From Flavobacteriaceae bacterium (lineage in GTDB: Bacteria; Bacteroidota; Bacteroidia; Flavobacteriales; Flavobacteriaceae): a stretch of 64,000 bases of DNA. The stretch spans positions 1 to 64,000 of the forward strand of contig SIHP01000002.1 of NCBI GenBank assembly GCA_004762155.1, in the 5' to 3' direction. Positions 42,274-52,191 of this stretch are shown here, piece after piece. The notes beneath the pieces are model-generated. The model was not told the origin of the DNA. It was given only the letters and a program-made list of their open reading frames with translations, and ran no database searches. Positions within the stretch are counted from its first letter, which is position 1, and every line of letters starts with the position of its first letter. A program made the translations under genes and the position numbers.

Positions 42274-45093
42274 TTAAAATCTATAATTAATATTTAAGAA
42301 ATAAGAAGTTCCTCTACCATACCAATATTTGTTCCCAAATACTCGTTTTTCTAAAGCTTTATCATCTCTTAATTCTCTGTAATTAGCATTTCTTCCTTGT
42401 TCATAACCTCCTGTTTTATATTCTTGATTTAAAACATTTCCAATACTTGCAAACAAACCTATATACCTGCCATTTCCAACACTCCACGATTTTCCGCCAA
42501 CAAGATTTACTACCATATAATCACTAAATCTTTCTTGTTGTAATAATTCTTTTGCAATAGTTTCATCATAATCATTAAAAGGAGTTTCTCCTAAACCTAA
42601 ATCACCAGAACCATTAGGATCTATAGCAAAAGGATATGTTCTTGTTAATGGAGCAACATCTATATAAATTTCATTAAAAAAATTTGCAGTTGCACCAAAC
42701 CACCAATATTCTGGATCTCGATATTCAAAACCTATAGAATACGCTTTTTGAGGACCAGCACTTAATTTATAATTCTTTAGATTAGATTTCCCATAATCTA
42801 AACCTCCTTGAGTAGTAATATTTGATGAGGTTAGGTAAATATTAGGATTATTTGCATACGTATATTGTCCAATATTCGCAGCTCCTTTTAATTTTATTGT
42901 TGAGGTAACTTCTGCTTCTAAACCCAATTCAACTCCTATATGTTGTTTGTCTACATTTGTCATTATTTCTTGTACAAACGCAGTTGCATTATCCACTCCA
43001 ATAATACCATCTGCATAGTAAAAAGAAACTTCCGTTGCATCATTTACTTTCGCATAATAACCCGTTACTTTTGCTTGTATTTTTGGCGTTCTTAAAACAT
43101 AACTTATATCACCTGACAGAATATTTTCGCTTGTTAAACCAATTACTACATCATTATTTTCTCTTGAATTAGAAAAAGTATTCCGTAATGTTGGTGCTTT
43201 CGTTAAATATCCTACGTTCATATCAATTAAATTTCTTCCGTTTAACTTGTAAGTTAATCCGCTTTTTATTCCAAAATTTATAAACTCTTGTTTTCCAGAA
43301 CTCCCCAATGAGTTGGTTGGATTTTTACCATTTTTATACAAACCCACACGCTCATGTGACGTTTTAGAAAGACTACTTCCTAAAAAGAATTCCACTTTAT
43401 TGTAATTAAACTGAGCTTGTGCAAAACCTTCATAAGTTTCTGAATTTAAATTGAAATTATACTTAAAACGATCTCCTACTGTAGCGACATGTAACGGATT
43501 TAATAAATTATTTTGTTTTCCATCAAACGTATCTTCAAAATTATCAACATCTAAATATCCTGTTCCGCCTAATAAATCTAGAACCTCAGCAAAATTTTCT
43601 GATCGTAAACGTGAATATTGTAAAGAAGCATTAAACAAAATATTATCGTTTAATTCTGTTTCCAAAAGCGTATTAAAACTTATTGTTTTGTCTTCATTTC
43701 TATCTTCATATAGCACATAAGAAGAATAAGAACCCGTTGATAAATTTGCAGTGTATAATTGATCCCAATTTAACTGTCCGTCATTTAAAAAAGCTTGTTC
43801 AGTTTCATAAACATTAGCATTTCCTTCCCTTAAAGCATAGCTTGGTAAATTTTGATAATAACTAGGATCTGGATTAGCACCACCTAATTCAACAATAAAA
43901 GGATTACCATTTCCATCTAAAACATCATTTTCTACAACAGCGCCTCCAAAATCAATTCTACTATTTCCAACACCTCCAAACTGATATGAAACCACAGAAG
44001 CTATTGCTGTTTTTTTAGAAATATTCCAATAATGATTTAATTGTACTATAGGTTCTTCTATATCTTTAACTCTAGAGTTTCTTATTTCTCCATTCTGATA
44101 TCCCCAATACGGATTATACTGAATTCCTTTTAAATCATATACTTCTTGTGTATTGCCTGCTGATTTCCCTCTTCTATTTGCTGCATAAATACCAGTAAAA
44201 TTTAAACTATGTTTACTATTAAATTGCTTCTCTATAGCAATAAACATAGAATTGGCATTGTATGAAGTTCCATTAACAAAACCTTCTTTGGCAGCTCTTC
44301 TACTTCCAGAAAAAGTAAAAGCCCAACCATTTTTTAACAATCCTGTAGCATAAGTAGCCATAACCCGATGTACATAACTTCTATTGGAAGATGCATATGA
44401 AAATCTTCCACCAGCTTTATAATCAGAAGCTTTTGTACTAATTTGAGTAATCCCTAATGCGCCACCAAATGTGTAAGTGGAAGCTCGAAAACTATTTGTG
44501 AATTCTTGATTTCTGAATACATCATTTAAACCACCCCAATTACTCCATTGAGGCCTACCTGTATAACGTTTATTCATCGTTACACCATTAATTAATAGTT
44601 TTCCGTTTTCAGAATCTAATCCTCTTACTCTAAAAAAAGAAGAACTAAATTCAAAAGCAGCTGTTCGCAAATAAATATCTCTTGAAGATTGTAACAAGCC
44701 TGAAATATTATCTGCTCCACTTGTATCACCATTCAACTCATCATCTGTAATAGTTATTGTGGTCATGTCTTGTTCCTCATATATCTCTTCTGAATACATA
44801 AAAACAATTCCTAAATCAATAGTTTCTCCTGTTAAAGTGATTGGGTAATTTTGAGTTTTATAACCTTCTGCTTTAATTAGCACAAAATATGTTCCATCTG
44901 GAGTATTATCTATAGAAAAAGAACCTTCAGCATTTGTTTGCTGAGTAAAATTCGTTTCTTCAATACTTACAGAAGCATTTGGTAATGGTTTTCCAGAATT
45001 GTGTTCTTTAACAATTCCGTGGACAACGTTTTGGCACGTTAAACCTTCATATAGGCATAGCGTGAAAAACATTGATAAAATAATTCTTTTCAT
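42274..45093 (-). CDS. TonB-dependent receptor with carboxypeptidase-regulatory N-domain
   Basis: 939 residues. Signal peptide, then a CarboxypepD_reg-like module (about 22-95: VVHGIVKEHNSGKPLPNASVSIEE in part), plug domain (about 130-230: RDIYLRTAAFEFSSSFFRVRG) and a 22-strand barrel ending in Phe (NINYRF). It imports a substrate across the outer membrane using TonB energy. Its partner is the DUF5689 lipoprotein gene. The divergent secreted phosphatase/nuclease suggests a nucleic-acid or organic-phosphate substrate, by inference. Confidence 0.92.
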   Translation of the reverse strand: MKRIILSMFFTLCLYEGLTCQNVVHGIVKEHNSGKPLPNASVSIEETNFTQQTNAEGSFSIDNTPDGTYFVLIKAEGYKTQNYPITLTGETIDLGIVFMYSEEIYEEQDMTTITITDDELNGDTSGADNISGLLQSSRDIYLRTAAFEFSSSFFRVRGLDSENGKLLINGVTMNKRYTGRPQWSNWGGLNDVFRNQEFTNSFRASTYTFGGALGITQISTKASDYKAGGRFSYASSNRSYVHRVMATYATGLLKNGWAFTFSGSRRAAKEGFVNGTSYNANSMFIAIEKQFNSKHSLNFTGIYAANRRGKSAGNTQEVYDLKGIQYNPYWGYQNGEIRNSRVKDIEEPIVQLNHYWNISKKTAIASVVSYQFGGVGNSRIDFGGAVVENDVLDGNGNPFIVELGGANPDPSYYQNLPSYALREGNANVYETEQAFLNDGQLNWDQLYTANLSTGSYSSYVLYEDRNEDKTISFNTLLETELNDNILFNASLQYSRLRSENFAEVLDLLGGTGYLDVDNFEDTFDGKQNNLLNPLHVATVGDRFKYNFNLNSETYEGFAQAQFNYNKVEFFLGSSLSKTSHERVGLYKNGKNPTNSLGSSGKQEFINFGIKSGLTYKLNGRNLIDMNVGYLTKAPTLRNTFSNSRENNDVVIGLTSENILSGDISYVLRTPKIQAKVTGYYAKVNDATEVSFYYADGIIGVDNATAFVQEIMTNVDKQHIGVELGLEAEVTSTIKLKGAANIGQYTYANNPNIYLTSSNITTQGGLDYGKSNLKNYKLSAGPQKAYSIGFEYRDPEYWWFGATANFFNEIYIDVAPLTRTYPFAIDPNGSGDLGLGETPFNDYDETIAKELLQQERFSDYMVVNLVGGKSWSVGNGRYIGLFASIGNVLNQEYKTGGYEQGRNANYRELRDDKALEKRVFGNKYWYGRGTSYFLNINYRF

Positions 45094-45228
45094 AGCAATT
45101 TTTTTAAAAATGTCTTTAAATCTAAGTAATTAATATTAAACAAGTTGTGAAAATTACTTCTTTTGTTAAAAAAACATAGAAGTTCGTGTTTTATTCTATT
45201 TTTGTTGTCTTTATTAAATACATTAAAA

Positions 45229-46275
45229 ATGAAAAAATCTCTTTTTCTGGTTTTAACCTTTTCTATTTGTTTCCTTAGCTTTTCGCAAAAAAAATACTCT
45301 ATAAGAACTGTTGCTTTTTATAATCTTGAAAATTTGTTTGATACCATTAATGACACTTCTAAAAAAGATGAGTTGAGTCCTATAATGGAAATAAAAGGAA
45401 ACAAATCGAAAATTTATTGGGATAAAATAGAGAATATTGGCGATGTTATTCTTCAACTTGGTACAGAAAAAGCTAAAAATACTCCTGTTATTTTAGGGGT
45501 TGCAGAAATAGAAAATGAAGCTGTTTTACAAGATCTCGTAACCTCTAAAAACCTTAGAGAAAAAGACTATGGAATTGTACATTTTGATTCTCCTGATGGA
45601 AGAGGAATTGACGTAGCTTTACTCTATCAAAAACGATATTTCAAACCTGTTCATTATGAAGTTTTTAATCCCAATATTTATGTTGAAAACAAAAAGATTA
45701 AAACACGTGATATTTTATGGGTAAATGGTTTTTTAGATGATGAAGAAATAAATATTATAGTAAACCATTGGCCTTCAAGAAGAGGTGGAGAAGCCAAAAG
45801 CAGACCTTCTCGTGAAAAAGCTGCTTATAAAGTTACTCAAGTAATAGATAAAATAAGAGAAAACGATAAAGATGCTAAAATAATTATTATGGGAGATTTT
45901 AACGATGACCCAATAAATACAAGCATAAAAAAAGTACTAAAAACGAAGGCCAAAAAAAAGGATTTAAAAGACACTGACTTATACAATCCTTATGAAAAAA
46001 TGTTTTCAAATGGAGTAAACACACTTGGTTTTAGAGATAGAATTAATCTTTTTGATCAAATTATAGTAAGCAAATCTCTAATTAATACTAAAAAAGAAAA
46101 ATCTTTTACAGATTATAAACTATTTAAATCAGCAGTTTTTAACAAACGCTTTTTAACTGTAAAAAAAGGAAAGTACAAAGGATATCCATTTAGAAGTTTT
46201 GTTAAAGGAAAATACACTGGTGGTTATAGCGATCATTACCCTGTATATATGTATTTAATTAAAGACGCAAAATAA
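45229..46275 (+). CDS. Secreted endonuclease/exonuclease/phosphatase-family protein
   Basis: The start at 45229 gives a good signal peptide (SLFLVLTFSICFLSFSQ); an earlier TTG at 45163 adds only 22 odd residues. 348 residues. EEP motifs in order: FYNLENLFDT, AEIENEAVLQDL, NHWPSRRGG, MGDFNDDP and SDHYPVYMY. It hydrolyses phosphodiesters or phosphomonoesters outside the cytoplasm. Divergent from the TonB receptor gene, with which it probably forms a scavenging set. It converges on the next gene across a short AT-only palindrome (46270-46288). Confidence 0.87.
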   Translation: MKKSLFLVLTFSICFLSFSQKKYSIRTVAFYNLENLFDTINDTSKKDELSPIMEIKGNKSKIYWDKIENIGDVILQLGTEKAKNTPVILGVAEIENEAVLQDLVTSKNLREKDYGIVHFDSPDGRGIDVALLYQKRYFKPVHYEVFNPNIYVENKKIKTRDILWVNGFLDDEEINIIVNHWPSRRGGEAKSRPSREKAAYKVTQVIDKIRENDKDAKIIIMGDFNDDPINTSIKKVLKTKAKKKDLKDTDLYNPYEKMFSNGVNTLGFRDRINLFDQIIVSKSLINTKKEKSFTDYKLFKSAVFNKRFLTVKKGKYKGYPFRSFVKGKYTGGYSDHYPVYMYLIKDAK

Positions 46276-46286
46276 AATTATTTTAT

Positions 46287-46628
46287 TTAATTTTTACACA
46301 CCTTATTTAAATACTGTTCTAAATCAGCCTGAAATAATGTTCCTCTAAGTAAGTCTTCTATCTGGTTAAGCTCATTTAGTGAAACTGCTATACTTACTTT
46401 ACTAGATGGTGTTCTTAACAACATAGATCTACAATCTTTTCCATACTGACATCCCATACAAACTTGTTTTTGTTTAGAATCTATTACTTGATCTAAAAAA
46501 TTTTCAATTTCCAAAACAGAAAGATGAAAACCAATATCTCTAAATATTACTTGAATTAATTTAGCTGTCTTTTGCCATCTAAAAGATATTCCTATTTCAT
46601 TATCGTAAACCTTAAATACACCATCCAT
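46287..46628 (-). CDS. Conserved hypothetical protein with Cys cluster
   Basis: 113 residues, no signal peptide. A central CMGCQYGKDCRS gives three closely spaced Cys (C-x2-C-x5-C) that could bind metal, in a protein otherwise rich in alpha/beta elements (ISFRWQKTAKLIQVIFRDIGF, VSIAVSLNELNQIEDLL). It looks like a flavobacterial family of unknown role (DUF6686-like, low certainty). It lies 54 bp upstream-side of recJ in the same direction but after it in transcription order. Confidence 0.6.
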   Translation of the reverse strand: MDGVFKVYDNEIGISFRWQKTAKLIQVIFRDIGFHLSVLEIENFLDQVIDSKQKQVCMGCQYGKDCRSMLLRTPSSKVSIAVSLNELNQIEDLLRGTLFQADLEQYLNKVCKN

Positions 46629-46682
46629 AACTTAATTTATTATGAAACAAATATATTTATTATTTAGATTAAATAAAAATAA

Positions 46683-48368
46683 TTATTTTAAATCTTTCAA
46701 AACTAATTGAATAGAAGTATTTCCTTTCCATGTATTTTCATCTAAAGAGTATAATACATCGAATTCGTTATGGACTTTATGAATTTTATTCCCCAATCCA
46801 AAACCAATTGCCCCATAGGAAACCCTATCAGAACCTTGAAAAATAGTTAGTTTTAAATGCGTTTTATCTGCTCCTACTTGTTTACCAAAACCATTATCTC
46901 TTACATCATGAGATTGAAAAACGGGTCTCATGTTTTGAGGACCAAAAGGTTCCATTTGTTTAAGAATTCTAAAAAACTTAGGTGTAATATCCGTTAACTC
47001 TAATGTTGCATCTACAACAATTTCTGGAATCAAAAGTTCTTTATCTATTGTGTTTTTTACAACTTCTTCAAACTTAAATTTAAAATTATCGTAATTTTCT
47101 GGTAAAAGAGTTAAACCTGCTGCGTATTTATGTCCACCAAATTGCTCTATAAATTCAGAACACTGTTCTAAAGCATTATACACATCAAAACCCTTTACAG
47201 AACGTGCAGATGCAGCTAATTTATCGCCACTTTTGGTAAATACCAATGTTGGTCTATAATACGTTTCTATTAAACGCGACGCTACAATTCCAATAACACC
47301 TTTATGCCAATTTTCATTATAAACAACCGTTGTAAATTGATCCGTTTCGTGATTATCTTCTATTTGATATAATGCTGCCTCTGTAATTTTTTTATCCAAC
47401 TCTTTTCTATCAGAATTATACTTCTCAATAGAAGAAGCAACTTCTATAGCCGCATCAAAATCCATTTCAGTTAATAAAGCTACAGCATGGTTTCCGTGCT
47501 TTATCCTTCCAGCTGCATTTATTCTTGGAGCAATGATAAAAACAACATCTGTAATAGTTAATGATGGTTTATCTAATTGATGAATAATTGCTTTAATTCC
47601 GTTTCTAGGTTCTGAATTTATGACTTGTAATCCGTGATAAGCTAATATTCTATTTTCTCCTGTTATTGGTACAATATCAGCAGCGGTTGCTGTAGCTACC
47701 AAATCTAAATACGGAATTAAATTATCAATAGTTTGTCCTTTATTAACCGCTAAAGCTTGAATCAATTTAAAACCAACTCCACAACCACATAATTCTTTAT
47801 AAGGATATTCACAGTCTATTCTTTTAGGGTTTAAAATTGCTGCTGCTTTAGGTATTTCTGCTCCAGGTTTGTGATGGTCACAAATAATAAAATCGATATT
47901 TTTTTCTTTCGCGTAAGCAACTTTATCAATCGCTTTAATTCCACAATCAAGTGCTATAATTAAAGAAAAATCATTGTCATGAGCAAAATCAATCCCCATA
48001 TAAGAAACACCATAACCTTCTGCATATCTATCAGGAATATAACTTGCTATATTTGGATAAAAAGTCTTTAAATAAGAATACACCAAAGAAACAGCAGTCG
48101 TTCCATCTACATCATAATCGCCATAAATAAGAATATTTTCATTACTTTCTATTGCTTTTTCTATTCGTTGAACAGCAATATCCATATCTTTCATTAAATA
48201 CGGATCATGTAAATCTTCTAAAGAAGGGCGAAAAAACCGTTTTGCTTCTTCATAATTTGTAATATTACGTTGTATTAAAATTGCAGCGAGTTTTTCATCT
48301 ATAGATAATTCTTCTGCTAAATTTTCAACACTATTGTTTTGTGGTTTTGGTTTAAACGTCCAACGCAT
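46683..48368 (-). CDS. recJ: Single-stranded-DNA-specific exonuclease RecJ
   Basis: 561 residues. DHH phosphoesterase motifs: YGDYDVDGTTAVSL, ALDCGIKA, ICDHHKPG, then DHHA1 with GGHKYAAG and a C-terminal OB-like domain. It degrades ssDNA 5' to 3' in recombination and mismatch repair. The start is at 48368, after the OsmC gene. Normal length and motifs. Confidence 0.95.
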   Translation of the reverse strand: MRWTFKPKPQNNSVENLAEELSIDEKLAAILIQRNITNYEEAKRFFRPSLEDLHDPYLMKDMDIAVQRIEKAIESNENILIYGDYDVDGTTAVSLVYSYLKTFYPNIASYIPDRYAEGYGVSYMGIDFAHDNDFSLIIALDCGIKAIDKVAYAKEKNIDFIICDHHKPGAEIPKAAAILNPKRIDCEYPYKELCGCGVGFKLIQALAVNKGQTIDNLIPYLDLVATATAADIVPITGENRILAYHGLQVINSEPRNGIKAIIHQLDKPSLTITDVVFIIAPRINAAGRIKHGNHAVALLTEMDFDAAIEVASSIEKYNSDRKELDKKITEAALYQIEDNHETDQFTTVVYNENWHKGVIGIVASRLIETYYRPTLVFTKSGDKLAASARSVKGFDVYNALEQCSEFIEQFGGHKYAAGLTLLPENYDNFKFKFEEVVKNTIDKELLIPEIVVDATLELTDITPKFFRILKQMEPFGPQNMRPVFQSHDVRDNGFGKQVGADKTHLKLTIFQGSDRVSYGAIGFGLGNKIHKVHNEFDVLYSLDENTWKGNTSIQLVLKDLK

Positions 48369-48383
48369 ATATACTATTAGTTT

Positions 48384-48809
48384 TTAATTATTATGAAAAT
48401 GATTCTCTATAGTTACTGTTGAAAACTGACGAAACATTTCCATTACACCACAATATTTATCTACTGATAAATTAACAACTTTTGTTATCTTTTTTTCTGG
48501 TAAATCGGTTCCGTAAAAGTGATAATTTACATGTACTTTATTATAAAATTTTGGATGTTCTTCTGTTAATTCAGCCTCTACAATAATTTCAAAATCATCT
48601 ACTTCTATCTTCATTTTTTTAAATAGAGATGCAACATCCAAACCAGAGCACCCTGCTAAAGCAGATAACATTAAAGCTTTTGGTCTATACCCTTCACTAT
48701 ATCCTCCATTTTCTTCTCCTGCATCTATAAAAAGATGTTGCCCACTTGGATTATCGCTTATTAAAAGCATTTCTCTTTTCCACTTTGTTGTTACTATATT
48801 TGATGCCAT
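48384..48809 (-). CDS. OsmC family protein
   Basis: I start at 48809 (MASNIVTTKW), 141 residues; an upstream in-frame extension adds ten Gln/Lys-rich residues. The two reactive Cys are present in SALAGCSGLDVASLF and DKYCGVMEMF. OsmC/Ohr proteins reduce organic hydroperoxides or act on related thiol chemistry. It reads the same way as recJ, 15 bp before it, and is preceded by a terminator separating it from mscL. Confidence 0.88.
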   Translation of the reverse strand: MASNIVTTKWKREMLLISDNPSGQHLFIDAGEENGGYSEGYRPKALMLSALAGCSGLDVASLFKKMKIEVDDFEIIVEAELTEEHPKFYNKVHVNYHFYGTDLPEKKITKVVNLSVDKYCGVMEMFRQFSTVTIENHFHNN

Positions 48810-48856
48810 TTTGTGTTTGTTTTGTTTTTGAAGTATCAAAATTACTTAAAATAAAA

Positions 48857-48880
48857 AAACCTCGCTAAAAAGCGAGGTTT
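48857..48880. terminator. Terminator after mscL
   Basis: A 10-bp stem AAACCTCGCT / AGCGAGGTTT with loop AAAA, followed by T-rich sequence on the minus strand. Confidence 0.8.
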
Positions 48881-48901
48881 ATATTCTTCAAAAAAGAAAG
48901 A

Positions 48902-49309
48902 TTATTTTTTTAATAAATCTCTAATTTCAGATAATAATTCTTCTTGACTTGGTCCTGCTGGAGCCGCTGGAGCTTCTTCTTCTTTCTTTTTCATTGCATT
49001 AACTCCTTTTACAATCATAAACATTACAAAAGCAACAATAATAAAGTCTATAACATTTGTTAAAAACTCTCCATACAACAAGGCTACTTCTCCTACTATT
49101 TTACCAGTTTCATCTGCTACTCCATCTTTTAAAGTAAGCTTTAAATCTTTAAAGTCTGCATTAAATATTAAACCAATTAACGGAGAAACTATACCTCCTG
49201 TAAACGAAGAAACAACTTCTTTAAAAGCAGCACCCATTACAAAACCAACTGCAATGTCTACTAAATTACCTTTCATTGCAAAGTCCTTAAACTCTTTTAA
49301 CATTCCCAT
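48902..49309 (-). CDS. mscL: Large-conductance mechanosensitive channel
   Basis: 135 residues. TM1 carries the signature NLVDIAVGFVMGAAFKEVVSS; TM2 is VIDFIIVAFVMFMIVKGVNAM; the C-terminal cytoplasmic bundle ends in EIRDLLKK. It opens under membrane tension to release solutes in osmotic downshock. Flanked by alr and a terminator; no unusual residues. Confidence 0.96.
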   Translation of the reverse strand: MGMLKEFKDFAMKGNLVDIAVGFVMGAAFKEVVSSFTGGIVSPLIGLIFNADFKDLKLTLKDGVADETGKIVGEVALLYGEFLTNVIDFIIVAFVMFMIVKGVNAMKKKEEEAPAAPAGPSQEELLSEIRDLLKK

Positions 49310-49349
49310 TTTTATATTTTTTTATATTTTAATGCAATTTAAGAAAATT

Positions 49350-50450
49350 TTAACGTTTTACAACTCTTTTTATTCGTTGAGATAATCCTGTTAAAACTTC
49401 ATAAGGTATTGTTTCACATTTGTGAGCTATATATTCTACTTGCTGTTGATGATTAAATAAAACAACCTCATCTGTTACTCTACAATCAATAGTAGTTACA
49501 TCTACCATAATCATATCCATACAAACGTTTCCTATTATTGGAGCTGTTTGATTGTTTATAATTACAAATCCTTCTTTATTTCCTAGTTTTCTTGAAATTC
49601 CATCTGCATGTCCAATAGGTATTGTTGCACTTTTGGTTACTTTACTTGCCACAAACGCTCTATTATAACCAACTGTTTCTCCTGGTTGGATTATATTAAT
49701 CTGAGAAATTATAGATTTTAAAGTATGTGTATTTTTAAGGTTTACTGTTTCTTTTTCATCATTTCCAAAACCATATAAACCTATTCCTACTCGCACCATA
49801 TCAAACTGGGCATTTGGATAATTTACAACACCTGAAGTATTTAAAATATGAATCATAGGTTCGTATCCCATATGTTCATACATTTGTTTTACTATATAAG
49901 CAAAGTTGTTAATTTGATTAACAGTAAATTCTTGCTCTCTTAAATCTTCACTTGCTGCTAAATGAGAAAATAAAGATACTACTTTAACATTGTTAGATGT
50001 TTTTAATCCTGCTAAAATATTAGGAACATCTGTATGCCAAAAACCTAAACGATTTAACCCTGTATTAAACTTAAGATGAATAGGGTAATTCATTAACGGA
50101 GCTTCATCAGCATACTTTAAAAAAGTATCAAAAATTTGAAAGTTATATAAATTAGGCTCTAATCTGTTTTTTACAATCTCTGGTATGTTTTGTATTTGTG
50201 GATGCAATACTAAAATAGGTGTTTTTATACCTGCTTCTCTTAACTGAACTCCTTCTCCACAATACGCTACCGCAAAATAATCAACTGTATTTTCTACAAT
50301 TTTAGCAATTTCTACAGCTTCACTTCCATAACCAAATGCTTTTACTACAGCTAAAACTTTTGTTTTTGGAGCTAATTTTTGCTTAAAATAAGTCAAATTA
50401 TGTAAAACTGCATTTGCATCAATTTCTAAAACTGTTACATGATTGTTCAT
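49350..50450 (-). CDS. alr: Alanine racemase
   Basis: 366 residues. PLP lysine region [17 protein letters not shown], substrate-side [11 protein letters not shown], and catalytic Tyr in [10 protein letters not shown], plus [16 protein letters not shown]. It supplies D-Ala for peptidoglycan. The lysine motif is KAFGYG rather than the usual KANAYGHG, a variant normal for some Bacteroidota. Its start overlaps the tdk stop by 4 bp, so coupled. Confidence 0.95.
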   Translation of the reverse strand: MNNHVTVLEIDANAVLHNLTYFKQKLAPKTKVLAVVKAFGYGSEAVEIAKIVENTVDYFAVAYCGEGVQLREAGIKTPILVLHPQIQNIPEIVKNRLEPNLYNFQIFDTFLKYADEAPLMNYPIHLKFNTGLNRLGFWHTDVPNILAGLKTSNNVKVVSLFSHLAASEDLREQEFTVNQINNFAYIVKQMYEHMGYEPMIHILNTSGVVNYPNAQFDMVRVGIGLYGFGNDEKETVNLKNTHTLKSIISQINIIQPGETVGYNRAFVASKVTKSATIPIGHADGISRKLGNKEGFVIINNQTAPIIGNVCMDMIMVDVTTIDCRVTDEVVLFNHQQQVEYIAHKCETIPYEVLTGLSQRIKRVVKR

Positions 50451-51052
50451 TCTTCTTCTTGGTTTTTAATGGCTTTTTCTCTTACCGCTTTATAATATGC
50501 AGCTCTACTTAAGGGCTCATATTCTTGCGTTTCTCCTAATAATACTAGATCGTCTTGTAAGGATTTTCTAAAACTATAATGAGCTAAGTTACCAGTTCTT
50601 GTACAAACTGCATGTACTTTAGTTACATATTCTGCAGTAGCCATTAAAGCTGGCATTGGACCAAAAGGTTTCCCTTTAAAATCCATATCTAAACCTGCTA
50701 CAATTACACGTACACCTCTATTTGCTAAATCGTTACAAACTGCAACAATTTCATCATCAAAAAACTGAGCTTCATCAATACCAACTACATCAACATTATT
50801 TGCTAATAACCTAATATTAGCCGATGCTGGAACTGGTGTTGAACGAATTCGTGTATCGTTGTGTGATACTACTTCTTCATCATCATAACGAGTATCTACG
50901 GCTGGTTTAAAAATTTCTACGCGTTGTTTTGCAAATTGTGCTCTTTTTAATCTTCTGATTAACTCTTCGGTTTTACCCGAAAACATTGAGCCACAAACTA
51001 CCTCAATCCAACCAAATTGTTCTGTATGATTTACTGTATTTTCAAGAAACAT
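50447..51052 (-). CDS. tdk: Thymidine kinase, type II
   Basis: 201 residues. P-loop [20 protein letters not shown], catalytic and Mg site [15 protein letters not shown], and lid region [20 protein letters not shown]. It salvages thymidine to dTMP. The usual four-Cys structural zinc site of type II enzymes is reduced here to a single Cys in the lid region, as in other Bacteroidota versions. It overlaps alr by 4 bp. Confidence 0.93.
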   Translation of the reverse strand: MFLENTVNHTEQFGWIEVVCGSMFSGKTEELIRRLKRAQFAKQRVEIFKPAVDTRYDDEEVVSHNDTRIRSTPVPASANIRLLANNVDVVGIDEAQFFDDEIVAVCNDLANRGVRVIVAGLDMDFKGKPFGPMPALMATAEYVTKVHAVCTRTGNLAHYSFRKSLQDDLVLLGETQEYEPLSRAAYYKAVREKAIKNQEEE

Positions 51053-51153
51053 TTTGTAATTTTAAAGCTCTAAAACATTATTTTTGTCTAACTTTAGACA
51101 AGTAGCAAATTTATTAAAATTTAACAGCATAAAATAAAAACCTAGAACAACTT

Positions 51154-52188
51154 ATGCACAAAAAACTAGCATCAGACTTAACAAGTTTAGCACACAGCAT
51201 TTTACAAATGAAAAACAAAGACGATGTGTTTGCTTTGAAAGAAAAAGCACATGAAGTCTATGAAAAATTAGCACTTTTAGCTTATGTTGAAGAGTATATT
51301 AATACAACACCCAATGCTACAACTACAAAAGATGAACTGATTGCCTCTATTTCAGAAGCTGAAGCTACAAAAAGCAAAGACGAAATAACAGCTAATGAAA
51401 CAACACCTCAAACTACAGAAATTACTGACATAGAAGAAAAAGCAGTGTCTGTTGGTATTCCTATAGCAGAGGAAACTACTACTGTTATAGAAAAAACTCT
51501 TAAAGTTGTAAAAGATGAACCTTTTACAGATATGGAAACGGAGAAATACATTAATGATATAATTAATGCCAAACCTGAAGATGTAATTTCTTTGGACACT
51601 ATACATAATGAATCTGTTGACACATCTAAACTAGAGGATATTATAAAAAAAGAAGCTGTTAATGAAGTTGTTGACAATGAAACTATAGAGCAACCTTTTG
51701 ATGAATTAGAAGATATTTTATTTGGGGATCCTTCTATAAAAAGTGAAGCCGATTTTATTGAAAATTTAAAAACTCCTATTTTAGAGGAAGAGATTATAGA
51801 AACAAAAACGCCTGAACCAATAGTAGAAGAAACTATTACCTCTGAAGAAAAACCAACTATTCCTACTTTAGAAGAGGAACTTAAAGATACTATTTCTGTT
51901 GACATCATGGCTAATCTATTTGAAAAAGTAGAACCTAAAAGAACTTTAAATGATCGACTACAGAACTCAATACAAATAGACTTAAACGACAGAATAGCTT
52001 TTGTTAAAAATTTATTTGAAGGAGATCAAAAAGATTTTAATCGTGTAATTTCTCAACTAAACACTATAAAAACGGAAAAAGAAGCTAAGCAATTTATTCT
52101 TAAAATGGTAAAACCTGATTATGATTGGTCTACTAAAGAGCATTATGAAACTCGCCTTTTAGAAATTATTGAAAGAAGATTTGCATAA
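51154..52188 (+). CDS. Acidic low-complexity protein with conserved C-terminal domain
   Basis: 344 residues. Residues about 1-45 are helical (HKKLASDLTSLAHSILQM), about 50-245 are Glu/Thr/Ile-rich and probably disordered, and the last 80 residues (LNDRLQNSIQIDLNDRIAFV...YDWSTKEHYETRLLEIIERR) are a compact conserved helical domain common in Flavobacteriia. No signal peptide. Function unknown. It is 3 bp upstream of the glycosyltransferase gene, which suggests co-transcription, and divergent from tdk. Confidence 0.75.
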   Translation: MHKKLASDLTSLAHSILQMKNKDDVFALKEKAHEVYEKLALLAYVEEYINTTPNATTTKDELIASISEAEATKSKDEITANETTPQTTEITDIEEKAVSVGIPIAEETTTVIEKTLKVVKDEPFTDMETEKYINDIINAKPEDVISLDTIHNESVDTSKLEDIIKKEAVNEVVDNETIEQPFDELEDILFGDPSIKSEADFIENLKTPILEEEIIETKTPEPIVEETITSEEKPTIPTLEEELKDTISVDIMANLFEKVEPKRTLNDRLQNSIQIDLNDRIAFVKNLFEGDQKDFNRVISQLNTIKTEKEAKQFILKMVKPDYDWSTKEHYETRLLEIIERRFA

Positions 52189-52191
52189 AAA

